Source: Snodgrassella alvi | Lineage (GTDB): Bacteria; Pseudomonadota; Gammaproteobacteria; Burkholderiales; Neisseriaceae | Assembly: GCF_002777745.1 (NCBI RefSeq) | Contig: NZ_MEIO01000026.1 | Coordinates: forward strand, 1-64,000 | Reading direction: 5' to 3' | DNA length: 64,000 nucleotides | Part shown: one piece after another, positions 56,457 through 64,000 of the stretch | How the letters are laid out: each line of letters opens with the position of its first letter | Numbering within the stretch: position 1 is the first letter of the stretch | The notes under the pieces: model-generated | The model's input: the letters and a program-made list of their open reading frames with translations, nothing else | What the model was told of the DNA's origin: nothing | Databases searched by the model: none | Program-made: the position numbers and the translations under genes

Positions 56457-57992
56457 ATGTTCCACATTGTAGAAAAATATAGAACACCGGCTCAGATTAT
56501 TCTGGGTGTAATTTGCCTAAGTTTTGTGTTTGCAGGTGGTTATTCACTAGCCGTTCCCGGCGCTGATTACATTAGCCAAATTGGTGATACTAAAATCAGA
56601 ATTAATGATGTTAATGATTTTCAGCGGCAAGTACAGAATGCCTCTGGCAACTCAGTGAGCAAACAGTGGGTTTATGATAACTTGGTTGAAAAGGCTTATA
56701 TCCAGCAAGGTGCCTATGATATGGGAATTAGTGCACCAATCGATCAGATAAAGCAGGTTATTGCATCTGATCCGAGTTTTCAGGAAAACGGTAAATTTGT
56801 TGAAGCTAAATACCGTGCTTTTTTGCAACAGGCTGGCATGTCTGAAGCAAATCTGGTGGACGGCATGCGTAAACAGTATGCCGTGCAGACCATGCTCAAT
56901 CTGATGAAAGCCGGTAATCTAGTAAGCGATGTACAAGCAAAGCAGATGGTTAATCTGCTGCAAGCTAAACGGCAATTACAGACAGTAACTTTTCCCGCAG
57001 CAAATTTTGCTAAACAAGTAACCATAGACGACAATAAACTTAAAGCTTATTACGAAGCAAATAAAAAACAGTATTACCTGCCGCAGGCTGTGAAATATGA
57101 ATTTGTACAATTGTCTGCTACTGAACTGGGTGCCAAGGAAAGTGTCAGTGAAGCCGAATTAAAGGAAGCCTATGACCAGATTCCATCTTCTGCCTCTGCA
57201 CCAAAACCAGATTTAGAGAATGTAAAGGCACAATTAACTCAGGAAATTCAGGCTCGCAAAGGTACAGCACTAGTTGCTAAAATGAAAGAAAATGTAAGCG
57301 ATTTAGCTTTTAATAATCCTAAGACATTGCAACCGATTAAAGACAAACTTGGCTTACAGATTCACAAGGTTGATCAGGGCTGGATTACCAGAGATATGGC
57401 CAACGCTGGTGGTATGCCAAAAGCCTTGCAAGATGTTTTGTTCAGCAATGATGTACTGGTTAAACGCTACAACTCCGAACCGGTTGATATTGGTAATGGA
57501 ACGTACTGGGTGGTGCGTGCTCTTGATGTACGCAAAGAACATCAGGCATCCTTTGCAGAAGTGAAAGCACAGGTACAGCAGCATTATATTGCTGCGGAAA
57601 CCAAAAAGCTTGCAACCGAAGCAGCGAAACAGACTTTGGATGCTATAAATAAAGGTACTAATCCTGCCCTGTCATGGTCACCCAGTACTGATATAACGCC
57701 ACAGCAGGCAGCAGCCATTATGTCCAAGGACGATTTTCAATCCTGGATTAAAGCCAAACCAGCAAATAGTAAACCTGCATATATTCTACTCAATGATCAG
57801 CAAGATCCTGTGCTAGTAAAAATTGCTGCAATCACACCACCACAGAATATGGATAATGTTCTGCCACAAGCTAAACAGGTGATCAGCGAGAATCTGGCAC
57901 AAAATCTGGCTACCAGTAATATGCAATGGTTGAAGAGTCGCTATAAAATCAAGCACGGTGCCCAGAAGCTGGAAACTGGAGACGAGCAATAA
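56457..57992 (+). CDS. ppiD: PpiD/SurA-N domain periplasmic chaperone
   Basis: 511 residues (E. coli PpiD has 623). N-terminal helix (IILGVICLSFVFAGGYSLAV) anchors it in the inner membrane facing the periplasm. The SurA-like chaperone domain (VNDFQRQVQNASGNSVSKQW, YDNLVEKAYIQQGA) is clear. In the middle, the parvulin domain is hard to find: only GWITRDMANAGGMPKALQDV and YWVVRALDVRKEHQASFAEV recall its ends, and the usual rotamase core is short or missing. I infer a holdase chaperone for outer-membrane proteins with little or no isomerase activity. Third gene in lon-hupB-ppiD order. Confidence 0.85.
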   Translation: MFHIVEKYRTPAQIILGVICLSFVFAGGYSLAVPGADYISQIGDTKIRINDVNDFQRQVQNASGNSVSKQWVYDNLVEKAYIQQGAYDMGISAPIDQIKQVIASDPSFQENGKFVEAKYRAFLQQAGMSEANLVDGMRKQYAVQTMLNLMKAGNLVSDVQAKQMVNLLQAKRQLQTVTFPAANFAKQVTIDDNKLKAYYEANKKQYYLPQAVKYEFVQLSATELGAKESVSEAELKEAYDQIPSSASAPKPDLENVKAQLTQEIQARKGTALVAKMKENVSDLAFNNPKTLQPIKDKLGLQIHKVDQGWITRDMANAGGMPKALQDVLFSNDVLVKRYNSEPVDIGNGTYWVVRALDVRKEHQASFAEVKAQVQQHYIAAETKKLATEAAKQTLDAINKGTNPALSWSPSTDITPQQAAAIMSKDDFQSWIKAKPANSKPAYILLNDQQDPVLVKIAAITPPQNMDNVLPQAKQVISENLAQNLATSNMQWLKSRYKIKHGAQKLETGDEQ

Positions 57993-58000
57993 TTTTTATC

Positions 58001-58029
58001 ATTGACCTTATAAGTTTTATAAGGTCAAT
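58001..58029 (+). terminator. Hairpin downstream of ppiD
   Basis: ATTGACCTTAT and ATAAGGTCAAT form a perfect 11-bp stem. The tail ATTATTTG is not a strong T tract. Confidence 0.6.
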
Positions 58030-58102
58030 ATTATTTGATGGCTTGTACTGTACAGTATTGCATACTGTCCGATTTACAACATTTCGCAGTTGAAGGATTG
58101 TC

Positions 58103-59452
58103 GTGTTATATAACAGTTATCATGCCATTACAGGTGAAGTTCTGTTCAGCCGTAAAAGTCTGACTAAAGCTGAATTTGGACTACAGTATCAACAACTGGC
58201 TCGGCAGCAGCAGTCTTTTGCCAATGAAAATGTACAGACACGTACCCACTATTTACTTGCCTTAGCACAACGTCTGGAACAGGCTAAAGCTGAACTGGCC
58301 TATCAGATTTGTATTGAAGTAGGACGCTGTTTGCGCGAGTGTGAAGCAGAAATCAGTAAATCAATTGCATTAATTCGTTATTATGCACATCTTGCACCTG
58401 AACTGCTGGCACATAAAACTATTGCCACTCAGGCGAGCCTGAGTCAGGTGCGTTTTGAACCACTGGGTACTATACTGGCTGTTATGCCTTGGAATTATCC
58501 AGTATGGCAGATTCTACGTTTTGCTATTCCGGCCTTATGTGCGGGCAATGCCTGTCTGGTAAAGCCTGCTCCTTCAGTTGGCCTCATCAGCCAGATGTTG
58601 TTTGAACTGGTGGGTAATGATTTACCTTTACAACTAGCTTGGCTGGATAATGATGACATCGAATATGCAATTGCACAAACGCAGGCACTGGCTTTTACCG
58701 GTTCTACTCAGACTGGGCGTTATCTTGCCGCACTGGCCGGCCGGCATTTGCGTAAATGTGTTATGGAGTTAGGTGGCAGCAATGCATTTATTGTATTAAA
58801 TGATGCAGATGTGGAACAGGCAGCTTCTGAGGCGTGTTATTCACGTTTTCGTGATGCCGGACAATCATGTAATGCAGCTAAGCGGCTTATTGTTCATACG
58901 GATATTGCAGAAGAATTTCTTGCAGCTTTGCAACACTATTGTCAAAAATTGCAGATGGGTGAACCATGGCTGCCATCGACCACTTTAGCACCATTGCACC
59001 GGCAGGACTTGCGTACAGCAGTTCACGCCCAAGTTCAAGATGCGCTGGCTCATGGTGCTCAATGTCTGCTGGGTGGTGAAATTCCAAGTGATATGCCGGG
59101 CTGGTTTTATCCTGCAACAATTCTGGATAAAGTGAATACGGATTGTCGCGTGTATCATGAAGAGGTGTTCGGGCCAGTGGCTATTATTCTGCATGCTCAA
59201 GACAATATTCATGCTTTGAATCTGGCTAATGACAATCCTTTTGGTTTGGGTGCCAGTATTTATACTAAAGATGTTAATTTAGCGTGGCAGTTTGCAGAAC
59301 AATTAAATGTGGGTAGTGTGTTTGTTAATCGTCATACCAGTAGTGATTTACGTTTACCATTTGGAGGCGTTAAAGATTCCGGATTTGGGCGTGAGCTTTC
59401 TGAATTTGGCATTTATGAATTTGTTAATGTTAAATCTTACTGGCAAAAGTAG
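58103..59452 (+). CDS. NAD(P)-dependent aldehyde dehydrogenase (succinate-semialdehyde type)
   Basis: 449 residues. The catalytic set is present: N131 (MPWNYPVWQ), E222 (ELGGSN) and nucleophile C256 (DAGQSCNAAKR). The cofactor loop is AFTGSTQTGR, and EEVFGPVAII and PFGGVKDSGFGRELS are typical of the GabD/Sad branch. Likely oxidises succinate semialdehyde or a similar short aldehyde to the acid; the exact substrate is not determined. The start is GTG, with AAGGA six bases upstream. Single gene; no GABA transaminase is adjacent. Confidence 0.88.
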   Translation: MLYNSYHAITGEVLFSRKSLTKAEFGLQYQQLARQQQSFANENVQTRTHYLLALAQRLEQAKAELAYQICIEVGRCLRECEAEISKSIALIRYYAHLAPELLAHKTIATQASLSQVRFEPLGTILAVMPWNYPVWQILRFAIPALCAGNACLVKPAPSVGLISQMLFELVGNDLPLQLAWLDNDDIEYAIAQTQALAFTGSTQTGRYLAALAGRHLRKCVMELGGSNAFIVLNDADVEQAASEACYSRFRDAGQSCNAAKRLIVHTDIAEEFLAALQHYCQKLQMGEPWLPSTTLAPLHRQDLRTAVHAQVQDALAHGAQCLLGGEIPSDMPGWFYPATILDKVNTDCRVYHEEVFGPVAIILHAQDNIHALNLANDNPFGLGASIYTKDVNLAWQFAEQLNVGSVFVNRHTSSDLRLPFGGVKDSGFGRELSEFGIYEFVNVKSYWQK

Positions 59453-59563
59453 GCAGTTAAAACTGGCAGTGATTGCCATTTTTGAAAAAAAATGTAATAA
59501 CGATAGAAATAATTTTTATTGCATAAAATAATGACTCTGCTTAGTAAAAAAGGGATAAAAGTC

Positions 59564-60328
59564 ATGTATGTAGCCAGACGTTTTTACTGGTTCGTACTCG
59601 CAATAATACTCATTCTGATAGCGATTGTGTGGCAGGTTAAGTTACACCAGCATAAGACTGCGTATTTTGATGCAAATGTTCAGATTGTTCAAAAACAGTC
59701 TGAAGTACAGCATGTGCAACAGTTTCATGCCGAGCAAAATCATATTGGTGTACCGGATTCATATCATCCGTCTAAAATCAAATACAATGACAGCTATGCC
59801 TTACCCATAGATAAACTGCAACAGTTTATTCCGGCAATGAAAGAGGGCGAATTACAGCTATCGTATCCAGATGGCAAAAAAAAATTACAAGGTGAATATA
59901 AAAACAGCAAGCCTGTTGGAAAATGGCATACTTGGTACCCCAATGGTCAGATGGCTATTGAAATGAACTGGCAAAAAGGTATGCCGAGTGGTCGTACTTT
60001 AAGCTGGTATGAAAACGGGCAGAAACGTGGGGAGCTGTATTTTATCAATGGAAAAGTAGAAGGCCGCTGGCAGCGCTGGTATTCCAATGGCCAGATAAAA
60101 CAGGATATGAACGTACATCATGGGGAAGTCCAAACCATGACAACATGGGATGATAAAGGACGTTTGCTTGCTGATGTGGCCATACATAACAATAAGATAA
60201 GTGGTGTCGTACTGAGCTGGTACGAATCTGGTGCCAAAAAAAGTGAATCGGTATTTGAAAAGAATGAACTGGTACGTAAAACAGAATGGGATGAAGACGG
60301 TCTGGTTGTTGATTTGAATGATAATTAA
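59564..60328 (+). CDS. Membrane-anchored MORN-variant repeat protein
   Basis: 254 residues from the ATG at 59564, with AGGGATAAAAG upstream; in-frame starts at 59519 (TTG) and 59531 (ATG) are weaker. A transmembrane segment at residues 7-24 (FYWFVLAIILILIAIVWQVK) is followed by a polar linker and, from about residue 100, at least five MORN_2-type repeats: LSYPDGKKKLQGEYKNSKPV, WYPNGQMAIEMNWQKGMPSG, WYENGQKRGELYFINGKVEG, WYSNGQIKQDMNVHHGE and WYESGAKKSES. Such repeats occur in YwqK-like proteins, some labelled antitoxins. No toxin gene is adjacent, so I do not adopt that role. The repeats should face the periplasm. Confidence 0.75.
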   Translation: MYVARRFYWFVLAIILILIAIVWQVKLHQHKTAYFDANVQIVQKQSEVQHVQQFHAEQNHIGVPDSYHPSKIKYNDSYALPIDKLQQFIPAMKEGELQLSYPDGKKKLQGEYKNSKPVGKWHTWYPNGQMAIEMNWQKGMPSGRTLSWYENGQKRGELYFINGKVEGRWQRWYSNGQIKQDMNVHHGEVQTMTTWDDKGRLLADVAIHNNKISGVVLSWYESGAKKSESVFEKNELVRKTEWDEDGLVVDLNDN

Positions 60329-60346
60329 AGAATATTCGTTAACCAA

Positions 60347-60643
60347 TTAATTAAAATAAATATTTTTGTGTTTTGCACAGCGCGGATTGAATGATGCCCG
60401 ACAGAATGGGCAGGTATATTGCTGATATTGTTTATAAGTCAAAAGATTTTTGCACTTTCCGCACATAACCGGCTTACTGTTTTCAGTTGTCATGGGCGTG
60501 AACAGATGGTCGCATATATGGTTATGGCATTTAAAACAGGCATAATATTGCTTACATTGGTCACATTGGAGTGCAGCGATATCTTTTTCATCATGATAAT
60601 GTACACAGCGGCCGCATGAGTCAGTTTCAATTCCTAAAATCAC
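60347..60643 (-). CDS. CHY zinc-finger protein
   Basis: 98 residues. Cys/His pairs in order: CGRCVHYH, CDQC, CFKCHNHICDH, CGKC, CPFC and CAKH. This is the zf-CHY arrangement that binds about three zinc ions. The bacterial members are small, cytoplasmic and of unknown function. The gene is convergent with the MORN-type gene (18-bp gap). Confidence 0.85.
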   Translation of the reverse strand: MILGIETDSCGRCVHYHDEKDIAALQCDQCKQYYACFKCHNHICDHLFTPMTTENSKPVMCGKCKNLLTYKQYQQYTCPFCRASFNPRCAKHKNIYFN

Positions 60644-60774
60644 GTTTTCACTCTTTAATCGTGTTTAATTGAAATGTATTATAGGTTAAATTATTAGTTC
60701 TTATTACTGTCCGATATCAACTAAATCTACATAATTATTATACGAAGATACTCATATCTTTAAGACTAAGTATT

Positions 60775-60812
60775 ATAAAAAACCGAATCTATTTTGTAGA
60801 TTCGGTTTTTTA
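60775..60812. terminator. Bidirectional terminator downstream of icd
   Basis: AAAAAACCGAATCTA and TAGATTCGGTTTTTT form a perfect long stem around TTTTG with A and T runs on both sides; 23 bp past the icd stop. Confidence 0.92.
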
Positions 60813-60834
60813 TAGCTAAATAAACGAATTGAGA

Positions 60835-62073
60835 TTACATGCGCTCAATTAAAGCTTTGCCAAAAGCAGAGCAGGAAACTTCTTTTGCACCTTCCATCAT
60901 GCGGGCAAAATCATAAGTAACGATTTTATCCGCAATAGCTTTTTCAATAGCAGCATTTACTAGTTCTGCAGCTTCTTTCCAGCCCAAATGGCGCAACATC
61001 ATTTCAGCAGAAAGAATGATGGAACCTGGATTAACTTTATCCTGACCAGCATATTTAGGCGCTGTACCATGAGTGGCTTCAAATACGGCATATTCATCAG
61101 AAATATTGGCACCTGGAGCAATACCAATACCACCTACTTGCGCAGCCAAAGCGTCTGAAATGTAATCACCATTCAGATTCAAGGTAGCGATCACATCATA
61201 TTCGGCCGGACGCAATAAAATCTGCTGCAAGAAAGCATCGGCAATACAATCTTTGATAACGATATTTTTGCCAGTTTTCGGATTCTTGAATTCACACCAT
61301 GGGCCTTCACCAATTAATGTAGCACCGAATTCATTTTTAGCCACTTCATAAGACCAGTCACGGAAGCCACCTTCGGTGAATTTCATGATGTTACCTTTAT
61401 GAACAATAGTAACACTATCACGATCGTTATCAATAGCATAACGAATGGCTGCACGAGTCAGGCGTTGTGTGCCTTCTTTGGATACGGGTTTGATACCAAT
61501 ACTGGAAGTTTGCGGGAAGCGGATTTTGGTAACACCCATTTCGCTTTGCAGGAAGTTAATAATTTTTTTTGCATCTTCTGTTTCAGACAACCATTCAATA
61601 CCGGCATAAATATCTTCGGTATTTTCACGGAAAATCACCATGTTAACCTTGCTTGGGTCTTTTAATGGAGAAGGTACACCGGTAAAATACTGTACAGGAC
61701 GAACACACTGATATAAATCCAGCTGCTGACGAATGGCAACGTTCAGTGAACGGATACCACCCCCAACAGGTGTAGTCATTGGACCTTTGATGGCTACTTT
61801 ATATTCTTTGATGGCTTCCAGCGTTTCTTCCGGTAACCACACATTTTCGCCATAAATTTTAGTGGCTTTTTCGCCAGCATAGACTTCCATCCAGACGATT
61901 TTCTTAGCACCGTTATATGCTTTAGCTACGGCAGCATCAATAACGTCTTTCATCACTGGTGTAATATCAACGCCGATACCATCACCCTCAATAAATGGAA
62001 TAATAGGATCATTCGGAATGGCTTGACCGGAAACGATTTTATGACCTTCTGTCGGCACTTTAATGTGACTCAT
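60835..62073 (-). CDS. icd: Isocitrate dehydrogenase (NADP+)
   Basis: TCA-cycle enzyme converting isocitrate to 2-oxoglutarate, CO2 and NADPH; 412 residues. The substrate loop is [15 protein letters not shown] with S109, equivalent to S113 of E. coli, the residue controlled by phosphorylation there. [23 protein letters not shown] and the cofactor region [20 protein letters not shown] are standard for the dimeric bacterial type. AGGAGTTACC precedes the ATG. Monocistronic. Confidence 0.96.
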   Translation of the reverse strand: MSHIKVPTEGHKIVSGQAIPNDPIIPFIEGDGIGVDITPVMKDVIDAAVAKAYNGAKKIVWMEVYAGEKATKIYGENVWLPEETLEAIKEYKVAIKGPMTTPVGGGIRSLNVAIRQQLDLYQCVRPVQYFTGVPSPLKDPSKVNMVIFRENTEDIYAGIEWLSETEDAKKIINFLQSEMGVTKIRFPQTSSIGIKPVSKEGTQRLTRAAIRYAIDNDRDSVTIVHKGNIMKFTEGGFRDWSYEVAKNEFGATLIGEGPWCEFKNPKTGKNIVIKDCIADAFLQQILLRPAEYDVIATLNLNGDYISDALAAQVGGIGIAPGANISDEYAVFEATHGTAPKYAGQDKVNPGSIILSAEMMLRHLGWKEAAELVNAAIEKAIADKIVTYDFARMMEGAKEVSCSAFGKALIERM

Positions 62074-62250
62074 GGTAACTCCTGTGATGTTACTTTTTCT
62101 GATAGATGACTACATACGTCCACTTGCAGTCTGTCAAGTTGATTATCCTTTATTTTGTTAACTTAGGCTAGAGAAATGTAGTGCGATGTAGTCGGTAACC
62201 TATTGTACGGCAGAACAGTGCAGATACAGCCAGCATTTGGCCAGAACTTA

Positions 62251-63321
62251 TCAGTAAGTGCTTTCTGATGCCCATAAATCGGATTGATATTCGTGCTGAT
62301 GAAAGTGGCTTATACCCAACCCAATCAGTCGAAACTGGGCACTATCGTCGGGCATGCGTTTGAGCAAATTCTTGCCGGCTGCAACCAGTGCCTGAGCATC
62401 TGGTATGGGCGAAGAATAGGTTTGGGAGCGTGTATAAATCTGGAAATGAGTATTTTTTAATTTTAAAGTGACACAATTGCCTTGAAGCTGCTTATGCTGC
62501 ATGTTCTCTACCAGCGTCTGTGCCAGTTCAGGCAGATGATGGGCTATTTCACTCAGGCTTTCGTTATCATTTAATGTAATTTCAGTAGAAATCTGCTGAC
62601 GATTACGTTCTGTTGTAACCTCACGATTATCACGACCTTGTGCCAAATCAAATAGGCGGTACCCCCAGCGGCCGAAATGGTGTACTAAAACAGATAGGCT
62701 TACCTGTCTCAAATCACCAACTGTAGCCCAGCCCAAGGCATGCATTTTTTGTTCGGTAACTTTACCGACACCAGGAATTCTACCTAATGGCAATTTGTGC
62801 AAAAAGGCCATAACTTGTGATGGTGCAATAACAAACTGGCCATTAGGTTTGCGCCAGTCGGAAGCAATTTTAGCCAGAAATTTATTGGGAGCAATTCCTG
62901 CTGAAGCTGTCAAGCCAGTTTCATTCAGTATGGCAACACGTATTTCGCGCGCTATATCGCGTGCATAGGGTAATGCTCCCCGATAATTGGTTACATCCAA
63001 ATAAGCTTCGTCCAGAGAAACAGGTTCAATCTGAAGAGTATAGCGGCTGAAAATACTATGTATTTGTTGTGATACTGCGCGATATTTACCGAAGTCTGGT
63101 GAAATGTAGATTGCCTGGGGACACAAGCGTTTAGCCGTGCTTACGGCCATGGCTGAATGCAAACCATATTGGCGTGCCACATACGAAGCGGCACAAATAA
63201 CCGATCTGGGACCATCCCAGGCAACCACAACAGGTTTATTTTGCAATTCAGGCCGGTCGCGCAATTCTACTGAAGCGTAAAAAGCATCCATATCAATATG
63301 GATTATTTTTCGTTCGGGCAT
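62251..63321 (-). CDS. dinB: DNA polymerase IV
   Basis: 356-residue Y-family translesion polymerase. Metal-binding carboxylates are D10 (IIHIDMDAFYASVELRD) and D104/E105 (VSLDEAYLDVT). GRIPGVGKVTEQKMHALGW is the helix-hairpin-helix thumb, and the little-finger domain follows. I see no C-terminal clamp-binding motif with certainty. No LexA-type box was found upstream. A 43-codon frame ends one base before the ATG. Confidence 0.95.
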   Translation of the reverse strand: MPERKIIHIDMDAFYASVELRDRPELQNKPVVVAWDGPRSVICAASYVARQYGLHSAMAVSTAKRLCPQAIYISPDFGKYRAVSQQIHSIFSRYTLQIEPVSLDEAYLDVTNYRGALPYARDIAREIRVAILNETGLTASAGIAPNKFLAKIASDWRKPNGQFVIAPSQVMAFLHKLPLGRIPGVGKVTEQKMHALGWATVGDLRQVSLSVLVHHFGRWGYRLFDLAQGRDNREVTTERNRQQISTEITLNDNESLSEIAHHLPELAQTLVENMQHKQLQGNCVTLKLKNTHFQIYTRSQTYSSPIPDAQALVAAGKNLLKRMPDDSAQFRLIGLGISHFHQHEYQSDLWASESTY

Positions 63322-63322
63322 A

Positions 63323-63454
63323 TTATTCTACGTGATATACAATGATTGTTTTTAAATTATCCTGTTCTGTTTTTGATGAAATTAATAAACCCATCGCTTC
63401 CGTACTATTTTTAATGGCTTTCATTTCATTAAATAAAACATGATCCAATAACAT
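63323..63454 (-). CDS. Possible small ORF just upstream of dinB
   Basis: 43 codons from an ATG at 63454 (MLLDHVLFNEMKAIKNSTEA, MGLLISSKTEQDNLKTIIVY). It stops one base before the dinB start, so the two could be coupled. There is no clear ribosome-binding site and I know no family. A second open stretch in another frame just upstream (NLLKNVTTLPAIETGKKTDN, VKMNMNAGNK) suggests that this may be the end of a frameshifted gene instead. Confidence 0.3.
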   Translation of the reverse strand: MLLDHVLFNEMKAIKNSTEAMGLLISSKTEQDNLKTIIVYHVE

Positions 63455-63927
63455 TTATATTGTACTATTTTTGCTCGCATATAAACCAATATGTAAATAT
63501 AAGCTACTTTATTTCCAGCATTCATGTTCATCTTAACATTATCAGTTTTTTTGCCTGTTTCAATAGCTGGTAATGTAGTAACATTTTTTAACAGATTATA
63601 TTGATATTGCAGTTAGCCACTGAGACATTATCTACTTTAATATATTCTTATTCGTTTACTTAATATTTTTTGGATTCTAAATGCTCTTAGACACAGTAGT
63701 GCCATTAATCAGGATATATCACTAATACTTCATCCTGATGACGCATATATTAAAAGTTAGGTAATAATTCAAAGACATCAGTAGAGTAATTGCTTATGTT
63801 ATAAAATCATTTGGTTCATATTTAAAGAAGAATGTAAGTTTAAACTTTCAGCTTGCTACATTATTCAATGTGTATTTATTATAGAATTTTGTTTTTACAA
63901 TAAATCGTCAATGACTGATTAAATTCA
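63455..63927. other. AT-rich end region, no gene seen
   Basis: Apart from a short open stretch next to the small ORF, nothing is recognisable on either strand. Confidence 0.3.
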
Positions 63928-63958
63928 GGCACCAGTAATAAACAGGAGTACTGGTGCC
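63928..63958 (-). terminator. Hairpin at the window end, probable terminator
   Basis: GGCACCAGTA (63928-63937) and TACTGGTGCC (63949-63958), a perfect 10-bp stem. A minus-strand reading ending LSGYALH with a stop at 63976-63978 could be the 3' end of a gene beyond the window, which would make this its terminator. Seven codons are too few to call that gene. Confidence 0.5.
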
Positions 63959-64000
63959 CAGATTAAGCTTATAAATTAGTGTAATGCATAACCGCTAAGA

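Noticed and set aside
59564-60328. Antitoxin of a toxin-antitoxin pair (YwqK label)
   Set aside because: The repeats are generic MORN-type, the protein is membrane-anchored, and no toxin-like gene is next to it.
63976-64000. 3' end of a gene (reading LSGYALH) at the window edge
   Set aside because: Only seven codons are visible; mentioned with the adjacent hairpin but too short to annotate.

Overview
This window looks like a chromosomal segment of a Neisseriaceae bacterium, most likely a Snodgrassella-type bee-gut symbiont. That is an inference from gene content: lon-hupB-ppiD order, a ptsN-hprK-rapZ cluster, QueH, an AspT/AspD pair, an AT-leaning composition, and an inverted copy of a Kingella-type DNA uptake sequence. 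No database search was possible. No tRNA, rRNA, CRISPR array or replication origin was seen.

Layout. 1-314 is the right end of an IS3-family element. 550-4469 is a minus-strand housekeeping block (queH, tpx, thyA-folA, dusA). 4641-8515 is an AT-rich accessory stretch: a TPR/DUF2971 gene split by a one-base contraction inside a lysine-rich 12-bp repeat array, a CsbD-like stress protein, an unknown two-helix membrane protein and a decayed IS3 element. 8848-12155 carries a LysR regulator facing a Cys-nucleophile alpha/beta hydrolase and a NepI-like exporter. 12644-16026 has guaA, a decayed gene, a small lipoprotein and smpB. 16164-22218 has an MHS transporter, the ilvI-ilvH-ilvC branched-chain amino acid operon and a degenerate DAHP-synthase-like gene, with two matched palindromes between that gene and ilvI.

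22470-28900 is a four-gene plus-strand efflux operon (HlyD, double ABC RbbA-like, YhhJ-like permease, outer-membrane lipoprotein). It is followed by a patatin lipoprotein and by aspT-aspD, which should exchange aspartate for alanine, decarboxylate aspartate, consume a proton and help energise the membrane. 35314-43175 is housekeeping: amidotransferase, YkvA, SixA-like phosphatase, ubiA, ptsN-hprK-rapZ, ylqF, scpB, rluB. 43270-44650 is a compact candidate redox-sensing module: a perfect FNR box, a stand-alone Aer-type PAS protein and a signal-less PhnD-like binding protein. 44735-63321 continues with dusC, an ankyrin pseudogene, a TrmH methyltransferase, a YdgA-like protein, dedA-mutL, ettA, lon behind a sigma-32-like promoter, hupB, ppiD, an aldehyde dehydrogenase, a MORN-type membrane protein, a CHY zinc finger protein, icd and dinB. 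The last 0.7 kb has no convincing gene.

The best candidates for something undescribed are the split TPR-repeat-DUF2971 gene, the FNR/PAS/PhnD-like module and the degenerate DAHP-synthase-like gene with its paired operators.
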